This document shows positions 9,061-19,760 of a DNA stretch of 64,000 nt, in pieces (the first letter of the stretch is position 1; each line of letters starts with the position of its first letter). Source of the stretch: Eutreptiella sp. 'Long Island Sound 2002' (lineage: Eukaryota > Euglenozoa > Euglenophyceae > Eutreptiales > Eutreptiaceae); NCBI GenBank assembly GCA_964036045.1, contig OZ038382.1, positions 138,024,961-138,088,960 on the forward strand, given 5' to 3'. The notes below the pieces were generated by a model. It was given only the letters and a program-made list of their open reading frames with translations. It had not been told where the DNA came from and did no database searches. Position numbers and translations under genes: made by a program.

Positions 9061-12000
9061 TGGTCACAGCTCTCAAACAAGAAATTCCGTATGTTGCGTG
9101 AACATGGATACCTTGTGGGAAAGTGGATGGCTAGGATGAAAAATTTTCCTGAAAATTGAGGACATTAAATTTGACGTAAAAAATAATGTGAAATTTTCGT
9201 GAAAATTTCAATTTTTTTGAAAACTATGAAAATTATGAAATTTGTGGTCCCCATGGGAAGAGGGGGGCTCTATAGCAGCATAGCACTGAATTCTTACACC
9301 ATAACCAAGCCCTGGATGAAAAACATTATAATGGACCCATGACAATTGGAATGATGAAGTCCACAAACAATGTGATGGGTGACAATCTAATTCCTACCAG
9401 CAGTCTCGACAGCCCACAGCTCTTTAGGGGAACGTTTCACAGCACGCAACGTTACTCAGGTAACACCACACCCCGACCCCTACCCCCTCCACCTGCATGC
9501 TACTCAAAAATGGGCGGCCAACAAACCAAAATGGCTGGCGGCACCCGGATAACACCATGTCGCTCAAGAATTATGTTATCCAAGTTGTCAACAAGAGACG
9601 GCGGCAAAAACACGCAAAGAGGAAGCTGATCACACGGCTATTAACTGCATACTGTACAAACGGGAGGAGTAACATAAGATACCATGAAACATTCCCAATG
9701 GTTGCATTCTTTGTTGCAACATGCAAGGAGAAGGTGTGCACATGCACATGTACAAAGCCATTGAACGCAATGTACAGTTTAAGTTGGGATGAGCACAGAT
9801 GGGATTTCAATATGTCATTCTTCAATGGAATTCAATTGCGGTGAGGTGACAGGGTGACATAGATAGCAGATATTTTGAATGTCAAATGTTGTCATGATGA
9901 CACTATGGGCAACATAGCCGAATTTTGAATCATAATGCGGTAATGTTCAAACAAGATGTTCCACGCATTGCTCAAACATTGGTAATCCGGAGGACAGCAT
10001 CCTTTGTTGGCACCATGTGTTTGCAAACCACGCAGCAACACGATACTGATGCGCAATACTCATATAGATTGGTTTGGTAGATGGGCATATCATGCTCTTG
10101 ACATACATGCAACAATGGAGTGAGGCCGACCCCCCACCCCGCCACAAGAATAAAACTTCATGTTCGCCAATAGAACCATGCATTCAAACGCTTATGCGTT
10201 TCCTAAATTTTACCGCTTTGTCACCGCATTTCAATGTTCGCAAGTACTCCATTCAACATTAGAGAAGCAGCGATGATTGTTTCGATTGGTTCCCGGCCCA
10301 GCGTTGGAACTCAGCACCACCCTAGCGTTAGACCAAAGGAACGATGTCAAGGGTTAAGGTGCCATGGAGTCTAAGTCGGCATTTTGCCCGACGAAGATGA
10401 AGGAAGATGTTCGCAATACTTCTTCAACAGTAGTGAAGCAGCGATGATTATTTCGATTGCGGAGCAGATATAGCGCTGAGGCTTACGCGTAGAAATAAAG
10501 GATCGCAAGTGTTAGAAATGGGAATTCTCCGGCTCAGGGCTTTTCCGGAGAATTTGGGCGCGGATTCGTCAGAACAGCCGCCAGAGTCGACTAGTCAAAA
10601 AGGGAGGGCGGAGGGGGGAGAGCAGGCTCGAATCATTCTGGATAGAACCATGAAGGAAGATTGCAGTACTTTGGTAGGTAAGCTTAGGGGTAAAGTTATG
10701 AAAAAAGAGCCGGTGCCCACGATGCATGAAGCACCATCGAAACGAGGTATAGCCCATCTACTCGACTGTCGAGAATACAAGTCCCTAGCCTCTTATTTTA
10801 TTTTTGGGGTTTTGAGCCGGCCCTGTCCTATTATTGTGAACAGAGGTCAAAAAGGCAACCTTAGACAGTTGTAACCTTCCTAAATAGAAGCAATTTTTGT
10901 ACGCGTGTATGTGGCTCTAGTTAGCCAACAAGATTGTTTCAAGTGTAATACTGACTCTGAGGATGAAAAATTTTATCTACATGAATAAGATGAAGAGAAT
11001 GAAGGCAACATTGAAATATGGGACCTCTTTACACATGTGTAAGAATGGTTACTTCAAAACATTAAGCACTTCTAAGAAAAAAGATAGGTTTGCTGCATGT
11101 CACATGGGTAGGCTTGGTTGCCGGGGCGCTACGCACCCCGCAACCAAGCCTAGCATATTCTTTCATCATTTGGTCCAAGACAAAAAAAAATGTCCTTTTT
11201 TAAAGGCTAAAAATGTGCAAAAACGATGAAAAATATTAAAAAAATAGTGGTTCAAAATTGTTTACCACAACCCTACTTTGGCACACATGAAGATCAAAGA
11301 TCTGAATGCAATGTCGGGTAACTCCGCTTTGCAAACTTTGATAGATTGACCTCCCATACTTTGCTGTTGAGAAGACACCATGTTTCGACACGATGTTTCC
11401 GATTGACCTACCATACTTTGCTGTTGAGAAGACGCCATGTTTCGACACGATGTTTCCGATTGAAGTCTACAAAAAAAAGTGAAACTGCATTTTTTCAGCG
11501 AAGCGTAACTCATTTGCCCTCCGCATTACGCGAGTAGTGAGTGATTGCAGTATACATCTCTCCAACCGGCTCCGTCTTCCCTATCTATATGTGTCTACTC
11601 CCTTGCTAGCTCGAGAAGGGTTTGAGCAAAAAACATACGAACATGGATGAAAACATACATTTGCAGTCGTGTAGTTGCGAAAGAATAGTGGTCATTTTCA
11701 CCAATGCTTTGCTTTTTGCCACACGCACGTTTAAAAATACCAAATTAACCTTTGCATTGTCTTCGGCTCCCAAGCAGAGTTTTTTCGATGGGCTAGGTCT
11801 CCGTTCTCAACGCTACCATATTCGCAAGCACTGAGTGTACTCTTTGGGCATGAAATCCAAAAACAAAGAACAATGTGTCAAAAACGGTCTTTGGCGACCA
11901 ACTTTTCTACCTTTGGATATTTGTGCCTACGATAATTATCTTTCTGTTCCCAAGTCATGTATCGTAGCTTCACATTCAATGGTTGGTTGTTTGGGACAGC

Positions 12001-12718
12001 TAGTGCACATACGACAAGCAAATGGAAACGTAAACAAAGACATAACATCATTTTAACCAAGATTTCGAGCATTTCACTTTGTGTCTCACCAATGGTTCCT
12101 AAGACATAGGTCTATCCTTGATTGTTCTCCTTGATGCTCGATAGCTTCGATGTTCGATAGTTTTAACTCTAGTAGCTTTGTTATACCTGCACCTCAATGC
12201 GTGAATGAAGAATATTTGATTGCTCGGAGCAGCACTACGATTACTGTACGACTTCTAGGCTTTTGCACATTTTCATTACAATGTAAAATTGAACGAAAAT
12301 TGTCAAAAATGTGGTCACTCCACTCTCCAAGCGGAGGCGCTAGCCTTGCTACACTAGTGGTGCCCCACTCAGCAATGAGTGCGGGCGCGGCGTGGAACTG
12401 CGTGACCACCAGCGTTTGGTGGCTGTGCAGAAACCCAGAAGTAGAATTGCGGTACACAATGCAAAATGTAGTGTGTTCCAATTGTTTGGTTGTTTGTTTC
12501 CCAACCGCATATTGGTCAATCTTGTTGCGCAAGGCAGCACGTACACAAGGCGGTCCACATACAAGCCCGTGCACAATGAAGGCGTTGCACACAAAATGCG
12601 GTCTGTGGCAACCGCAAGAGTCTTGTCATTTGGGGGGCTGTGGGGGTGTCTCCCGCATCCAGCGAAGTGAGCCGTAGTCTACATACAAGGCGGTGCATAA
12701 ACAAAGCGGGGCACATAC
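9061..12718. other. AT-richer intergenic sequence without a recognisable gene
   Basis: Only short ORFs are present and none has a recognised motif. Visible structure: repeated GAAAATT words at 9,140-9,245; a diverged pair of about 172 bp around 10,236 and 10,408 (both with GAAGCAGCGATGATT); a 57-bp tandem pair at 11,344-11,457; and related ACAAGGCGGT words at 12,548 and 12,687. Confidence 0.45.
11344..11457. repeat. 57-bp tandem repeat, two copies
   Basis: 11,344-11,400 and 11,401-11,457 both run from GATTGACCT to CGACACGATGTTTCC with two mismatches. The first bases of a third copy (GATTGA) follow. Confidence 0.85.
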
Positions 12719-15700
12719 TGACGCGTTCCCGTGGGGGGCCGGCCACGGGACGCTGCGGTGGACACGCGCAAGTGAGCAGGCAGGCAAAGCACTACGCTCA
12801 CAGGGGCATCAATGCGCTCATGTCATGTGACAAAGCGTTTCAGGATCCTTGCCACTCTGCAACAAGGGAACGAAAGTATGTACAGCAACACATCAGGATA
12901 TGTACACATGGGGTTAAGACTGGACTGGGGTAAGGGCATCACAGGACAATAGACACTCTATCCTAACTTGTATCCCCATCCCAGGTCCGACCCTCTCAGT
13001 GGCTGGTGGGGGCGGGGGCTCAAACACAACCCATGCCCTGCTCAGTCCGGACCCTGAAACCCTGCCAATGGGGGAGGTGTCCCGCCTAGCCACGGGCGAG
13101 TTCCTGGGAACCAAGTGGCTCCAAGGCCAACCGACAGTGGCTCCCTATGCTCCCTTAACGGCAGGTCCCAACTCCACTCTGAGCCAGAGATATGGCCCCG
13201 CCATTATCCCTCGGGAGTTGGTAGCTGAAAATGGGCTGTTTCAGCCCAAACTGATATTAGCTTCAAAATCTCCAAAATTGACCCCTCGTCCGGACCCGCC
13301 AGAGGTAGGGACGAGGCAACTGACCCTATGCGCTTCGCATACGAACTCCCTGGAGCCCTCACCCAACCTGGTTCCCTCTGAGGTCCCGGCATCAGGGCAC
13401 CACGGGTTCGTCACGTGGGGTCATGATGGCCAAAATGGCAAAATCGGCCGTCTCGGGCGACCGTCCAGGGTAGGATATCTTGGCGATATTGACGCGCCAA
13501 GCCTCGATTCACAACCCTTGATATCCCCTTTGGTCCCATGCCCTGGGTTATCGCTTGCTGTCACGCCGGCTGCTTACTGTTCACCGATGGGATGACCACA
13601 CGGACGGGGCAGAAAGCAACATGCGGCGCAAAGGTGGGGATCGTGGATCGCACCAAAAGTTGAAAAACTCCGGATGAGCCGGAGGAGCAAATACGAAACT
13701 CAAGGGCGTTCAACCCTTGGTCATATGCTACAATATGCGCCCTTCCTTCCTGGCTAGATCCCGTGCCCCATGGAGATATGGTAATTCCAATATGGCATAC
13801 AATGGCAAAAACAGCGAAATTTGGCCAAAATGGCCCGCACTCATGATTCCATATCTCCATGGCCACGGCGAGGATTCTTTCAACCAAAGATGCGATAGAC
13901 ACATGGGACTTAGGTCCCAATATATGCCACTTGCCATCCCTCATGGTCGCCTCTAGCTATTTTTCCCATTGGAGGGAAAGTGACACACGTATGGGGCAGA
14001 ATGGCAACATACCCCAAATTGGGTGACTCACAACCCTCCCATCAAGAGGAGAGGCCACATGGGGAAACACCCCATTCGACGTGGGCTTATGTGCCCTCTC
14101 CGAATTGCCCTTACCCTTGGTGAAGTGGCGCACGCAATCTCGGGGGTGAAATCAGGGGGAGAAGGAGTTTGTGGCCATTTTGGGCAAAACGGCCAAAATT
14201 CACCCAAAAGCGGTCCCTCCAAATATCGTATCTCCGTATCGCAAGAGAAAGGAGCCTCGGGCTTTTGCATGGATGTAAACCGAAGCTTTGCTTCCCTTTT
14301 GCAACAAGGGTTGAGGTTCAAAGCACAATGAAAGCATTTTTAACACCTCAATCCTTGAAGCACACTATTTATGGGAAAAAGTGCATATATCGGCGATATT
14401 GGCATGAACATATCCTTGGGACCTTGAGGAGCAAAAATATGAGTAAACACTTTTGGAGTAGGCCCATAGTAGGTGCTTTCAAATATGCACCCCATGGTTA
14501 GATTGTCTCCGCCCACTCGTGTCACTAGTGCTTGCATATGAGCGCGTGTGCAAAGAGGCAATGTGGCACGCGTGCTCACAAGGCGAAATTATATAAAATA
14601 GAAGACAAGGTTGTAAAAATCAACCAAGCCATCCACGATGTCCTCCGTGGTCTCTACTTTACATATTGCCTTGGTTCGAGGCTCAACTCCCCATAGGCTT
14701 CGAGTACGAGCCTCGGGGGTTTGGCCATTTTGGCCTAATTTTCGACCAAAACTTGCCCTCTTTTGAAAATAGAGTTTTGGTACGCATTGAATTGCGTGGA
14801 GCCATCGTTGAGTTGGCTCGTAAAACGAAAATGGCCTCGGGCTTTTGGTCTTGTGAGCATTGTGTCGGGTCATTAACGTTCATGCTCACAAGGCCACAAA
14901 GTTAGCGTTTGCGCACGCAAACGACTTGGGTTTGCGAGACCCATAGGCTGCCTAATACACCGCCATTGCCCGCTTCCCTAAGCAAGATGATATGCCCGCG
15001 TGAAAGGGGCATGGATGAGAGACATAGGGGGGAGACGTAGGGTTCCGTGCGAACTCTTGGTCCTTGAGAAGCATGAGTTCGCACGATCGACGGAAAGCCT
15101 TGCGCGCTGATTTTCTCGAAAACGCAACGGCGAAAAATTCTGGTGAACACACCAGATGAAAGTACATTAAATACCCTCTAGATTCAGCCCTTAAGTTCTC
15201 TTAGAACCTCACAGGTACTCGAGAAAAGTCAATCACAAAACTCGCCACGGAGAAGCGACGAAGGCGCGAGAACAGGCGACATCAGGCGGCGATTTCACGA
15301 CAATTAGAAATCGCGGTAGAAATCGGGTATTTCACCGATTTCTGCGCGAAAATCGATCAAGACAATAAAATCACGGTAATTCTACATCGATTTATTGGTT
15401 AGAAATCGGATTCCAGATTTCACGGGTTAGAGAACAGGGACAGCCGGTGTCAACGGCTTCCGCACGGGTGTGACGGCTCGCAGGCCTCTGGGCCATGGGC
15501 CATAACGGGTGTGACGGCTCACAGGCCTCCGGGCCATGGGCCATAGGTTCTGGGTACCGCTTCACCCCCCTCCTTAGAGCAAACCCCAGGGGGGGGCTCG
15601 ATAACACGCAAGCATGGCAGCGGGTACCCAGGACCATCCCCTGAAGGGGGGGGGGTGTCACATCCCACTTCAGGCTGATTTACGGGTTAGGTTGCCCATC

Positions 15701-16880
15701 GCGATCCCACGGTAAAACAGGTATGATGCTGTAACTGTAAGTAAGTGCAAGTATAGTATCAAGTATCAAGTCCCGGGTCCTGGCGGCGATTGTTCGGCAT
15801 CCAAAGGACCCGTTAACCCATACCAGGCGCACCGGGTGCCGGCTGCGACGGTCACCACCACAGTGGCAGTGGCATACACGGCCAACATAGGCGTCACACG
15901 ACGACCGAGGTGGTCCCACAGGTCGAGAGCGACCACAAAGATCCATCAGGCTACCCCAAGCTTCCCAAGGCCCGCCGACTGGGGAGAGTCCCCACGGGTC
16001 CTTCCTCGGGCGCACCATGTCCATATCCATACGACGCAAGTCCAGAGTGCCACAGCCGAACTCCTTAAGAGATCTTAAGGGAGCTCCCCCTTAAGGGATC
16101 GGGCATCAAGGCCGTCTTTTCCCTCGCCCTATTACCACGAAGGCCATACATGAGGGAGTCCTCATGCAGTGTGGGCGGAGGCGTCGACTCCTCAAACCAC
16201 CAGTTTCCCAGGCAGACTGACCGAGGTCAGGAGCACCGGAGGCCGCCATCCGACTGCAAGTGCGTCTGCGAATCGGTAGGCTCACACTGGGACTGACAGT
16301 GGCGGACCGCTGGGAGTGTAGTCAGGCAACTGGGCTTCCCGCCTGGCGCCATCAGGATCTCCACATCACAGCGAATAGGGCAACACGGTATCACGAGCAC
16401 TCAAACAGTAGAATCTGTACTCAGGTACTGGTCCAGGCTGGACCAGGCTGTAAGAACATGTACACGGCGACTCAGGGCGCCTCTGTGTCCCGATTCGTGG
16501 TGAAAAACAGTCCATCCCTCAGCGATGGGCTGATAACACTTAACATACAAATGCACATATCCTGGAGGGCAGAAAAACAAGCAATAAGCTGGGTAAACAG
16601 GCGTGTAAACACACTCTGGACAGAGCGCCAAACCACGCCACGGTCAGGATAAGGCATATGCAGGAGGGTGGATAGGAAAACGCCTGAGTTCAGGCCATAT
16701 ATAGTCTGCAGACACACGTCGACTGGTCTGGATCCCGCAAATCCCGTGGGACCAGACCACACACCAAAATCGCAATGCCGATGACAGCGGCATCCGTTGC
16801 GCAACGTCGTATGGGCTTCAAGGCCCCAAGAGCTCAGAAAAATGAAGGTCAGTCGCCCTACCTGGTTTCCCAAGGATTCA
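12719..16880 (-). repeat. 4.16-kb long terminal repeat, copy 1
   Basis: On the minus strand the repeat runs from TGAATCCTTGGG (16,880) to GGGAACGCGTCA (12,719), so it has TG...CA ends. It is collinear over its whole length with 46,065-48,714 plus 61,912-63,411 in the opposite orientation, and its last 750 bp match 25,356-26,106. It lies directly downstream of an integrase C-terminus with chromodomain, as a 3' LTR should. A conserved TATATAT lies near its start (16,696-16,702). It also contains a two-copy repeat of about 50 bp (15,466-15,565). I see no LTR-encoded protein. Confidence 0.75.
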
Positions 16881-17066
16881 GCAGGGGGGGGGAGTGACGA
16901 ATAGAAGTGAAAGAGAGGGGCCATCCTCCTCTGGATTCAGCAGGGGGGGGTATATGGCCACTCTGATGGCAGGTCACCGAAAGACGGCAGAGAGCAAGCA
17001 AGTAAGGGACGATCCGTCGGCCTCACAAGCGCTCATAACACATCAGGGGAGAGCTCAGGGCACTGA

Positions 17067-17705
17067 TCAGGCGCCCCTGGCTGCAATCGCCCGGGTGAGT
17101 GCTGCCAAGTCCGAAACGTGGATCTTGGTCTTGTGCTTGCGGATGTACTCCATGAAGGGAGTATTGACCCGCGGCACGAACGAGGAGACGGGTTCCCAAG
17201 TATCGTGGGACGGCCCATAGCCTCGCCAACGAACCTTGAACTCCAGACCTCCGGGTGCCGAGGCTTTCGGACGCTGAGCCAGGATCTTCTCGACAGTATA
17301 GTCGTCCTGCTCAGCATAGTCATCATCCGAATCAGCCTCATGTGCGGCATAGCTCAGGGACACATGTTGGCCACGGAGGTCGGGTTCCCGCACACGGAGT
17401 TGACTCTCGTGGCGCTCCCGGAACTGTCCGTGACCCACCTTGATGCGGTAGGTGTCCTCACCAATCCTGCGGACCACCTCGCCGGGTGTGAACCAGGTTT
17501 TGGTGCGGTGGGTGCCCATAGGGCGGGGTCTGATCACCCACACCGGGTCTCCCACCCTGAACTTCTGCGCTGTCGAGCTCGGGGCGGACTTCTGACGCTC
17601 AGCATGCTCCTTCTCAAGCTGCTGGCGGATGTCCCGCGCCGTTTGCTCTTGCCGCGCGAAGAATTCCTTGGCATCCATCGCCATACCATCACCAGACAAG
17701 GGAAG
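17067..17705 (-). pseudogene. Ty3/gypsy chromovirus Pol C-terminus: integrase C-terminal domain plus chromodomain
   Basis: The frame reads FFARQEQTARDIRQQLEKEH, the integrase C-terminal barrel motif FRVGDPVWVIRPRP with FTPGEVVRRIGEDTYRIKVG, an acidic linker, then YTVEKILAQRP...FKVRWRGYGPSHDTWEPVSSF, a good chromodomain. In chromoviruses this domain guides integration to particular chromatin. The stop codon is 186 nt before LTR copy 1. The 5' side is cut at 17,705, where element A begins, so the catalytic core is missing. Confidence 0.85.
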
Positions 17706-17897
17706 TGTTATGGCTTCGAACAGCAGCAGCGCAACAGCGCAGCGCAACAGCGCAACAGCGCGCAAATCGCAAGTCGCAGTCGCAATCGCGCTGACAGTCT
17801 GTGAATAATAAAGAAGCATCGAATGCCAACTGTGAATGAGCGCTGTAAGATACTTCGATCTTGAACAGGGTTTATGTCTTCGAGATTGTGTTACTAT
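17706..17897 (+). repeat. Probable 5' LTR of element A, about 190 bp
   Basis: Starts TGTTATGGCTTCG. It contains an (AGCGCAAC)-type short tandem repeat at about 17,725-17,765 and an AATAAA at 17,807-17,812. It ends just before TTGGTGCCCCGTC, so the LTR end would be GTGTTACTA rather than the usual CA. No second copy was found, so the assignment is by position only. Confidence 0.4.
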
Positions 17898-17914
17898 TGG
17901 TGCCCCGTCTAAAG
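17898..17914 (+). promoter_or_regulatory. Primer-binding-site-like sequence of element A
   Basis: TTGGTGCCCCGTCTAAA begins with the TGG expected opposite a tRNA 3' CCA, at the right distance upstream of gag. I cannot name the tRNA. Confidence 0.35.
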
Positions 17915-18098
17915 ATCCTGCGAGGTTTGTCGATTGGGATTTCGGATTTTGAGAAACAAAGAGGCACAGGAGTACAGTCGAGTTCCCAAGAAACAAACCA
18001 CAACAAGTGGTAGCCAGCTAGGTGGCGGGGAGGATCAATCTTCGAGATCAATCTTCGACGCCGCAACGCCGTCAACTTGATTTGGACTTCGATCTACA

Positions 18099-19760
18099 AT
18101 GGAGCGGCCCTTCGACGACGCAGCTATGCTGCATTTCATCAGAGACAGTTTGTTTCGAAGTGATTCACCCTTGCATCACGAATTTTCGACCTCGTTAGAG
18201 AAGTTCATCGCAGAGCGCATCGCTAGTCGAGAAAGCGAGTGGTTTCCATCTCTCTCTCGTGATCTTCACAGCTGTTCGCAGAAGCTTGCGGATACTCAAG
18301 CCAAAGTTATCGAATTGGAACAACGCGTCGATGTTTGCAGGCAACAGCAGCAAGTGCTACCGCAGCAACTGAACAACGCGTCGATGCATTGCAGGCGACA
18401 GCAGCAAGTGCTACAGCAGCAACTGGCCAACGCATCGATACCTTGCTGTCCTCGACGGAAAATGCAACTCAAGCTGCTGCAAATGATGCGCGTAGAGCTT
18501 GAATTGTCGCAATGTTACGCCCTTCTTAACGAATTTGTACGAACTTCGAGTCCACCACCTCCGAACAACATCCAGTTTCCGCAACCACAACAACAACAGT
18601 TTCCGCAACCACCGTCTTCTTCGAATTCGAACCAACCTCACCCTCCACAACAACAACTTCCACAGCGGCCTACCTTCGAACCACTACCCCAGTTCGTAGT
18701 TCAACGTGCTCCTTCGCAGGAGATTTTGGGACGCCGCGTCGAGCGCCTGAACAAACTGGTCAAGAGGTTCACGGGTAAACCTGGATGCGGAGAATTTCGA
18801 ACATGGAAAGAAGATCTATTACGAGCCTTCACTTTGTCGGACATCACCTCACCCGTCGATCAGGCAGCAACGATGTCATTCCTCCTCGATGGTGATGCCG
18901 CTGAGTACTATCATAGCCTGACGAAAGTTGTACAGGACGACTGGTTCGAGCTCATGCGTGTGTTAGGCCAGCGTTTCGACTGCATATCCCATGAGCCAGT
19001 GTATTTGTCGAGAATGTTGAGCTTGAAAGAGAGCGAGTTTCCCCGACATGCAGATTACGTTCGAGAATTTCGTACATGCGTTATCAAGTCGAAGGTCAAC
19101 ACGAATGAGCTCCAGATGGGTTACCTCGTCTACTCTCGATTTGTTGAAGGGTTGTCGAATGACGCTGTGCGTCAGCAATACATCGTTGAGGTCCGTTCGA
19201 GATGGCGTTCTAATAATCCATTTAGATTCGATACCTTGGTAGAGACCATCGCGGAAGCCTACATTGCGGCTGGGTATCAACTGGAAGAAGTACAGAACGC
19301 ATCGAGAACGACATCAGATCACACCCTGGGTCCTGCAGTGTCGAGGCCCCTGCCTATGATGGTCCCACCTACTTCAACTTCCACGTTTCCATCGAACCCT
19401 ATGCCAACCCCACACGTCACACTGATGCCGACCCCAGCTGCGGCGCCCACGGCTTCGACCGTGGCAGAGCCGATGAATCTCGATGCAATTGCCAAACTTC
19501 GAGAAGAGTTACATGCCTACATTGGTGAACGGTTCGGACGTCAACATGGCGGACGCCAAGATGGTCGAGAAAGCAGACGTTGCTACAACTGTGGCGAACA
19601 AGGACACTTGGCACGCGACTGTTCAAAAGGTCGACCGCCATCCCGAGGACGAGAACGCCGGGAATCACGGTCGAACACGCCGAAACGAGATCAAAGTCGA
19701 GACAGCAAGGGACGGTTTCGATCCCGCTCCAAGAGCAGAGAAAGGCCTACAACGGCCTAG
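18099..19760 (+). CDS. gag: Gag of element A (553 aa)
   Basis: Structural protein that packages the retrotransposon RNA in cytoplasmic particles. It starts at ATG 18,099. Residues about 1-140 are helical, with Gln-rich coiled-coil-like repeats (CRQQQQVLPQQL). Residues about 145-195 are Pro/Gln/Ser-rich. About 215-400 form the capsid-type region (FRTWKEDLLRAFTLSDI, RFDCISHEPVYLSRMLSLKE). A classical CX2CX4HX4C zinc knuckle, CYNCGEQGHLARDC, lies at 495-508, followed by an Arg/Ser-rich basic tail. There are no internal stops. The last 278 nt overlap pol, whose frame is +1 relative to gag. Arg is mostly CGA, unlike element B and the LINEs. Confidence 0.9.
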   Translation: MERPFDDAAMLHFIRDSLFRSDSPLHHEFSTSLEKFIAERIASRESEWFPSLSRDLHSCSQKLADTQAKVIELEQRVDVCRQQQQVLPQQLNNASMHCRRQQQVLQQQLANASIPCCPRRKMQLKLLQMMRVELELSQCYALLNEFVRTSSPPPPNNIQFPQPQQQQFPQPPSSSNSNQPHPPQQQLPQRPTFEPLPQFVVQRAPSQEILGRRVERLNKLVKRFTGKPGCGEFRTWKEDLLRAFTLSDITSPVDQAATMSFLLDGDAAEYYHSLTKVVQDDWFELMRVLGQRFDCISHEPVYLSRMLSLKESEFPRHADYVREFRTCVIKSKVNTNELQMGYLVYSRFVEGLSNDAVRQQYIVEVRSRWRSNNPFRFDTLVETIAEAYIAAGYQLEEVQNASRTTSDHTLGPAVSRPLPMMVPPTSTSTFPSNPMPTPHVTLMPTPAAAPTASTVAEPMNLDAIAKLREELHAYIGERFGRQHGGRQDGRESRRCYNCGEQGHLARDCSKGRPPSRGRERRESRSNTPKRDQSRDSKGRFRSRSKSRERPTTA

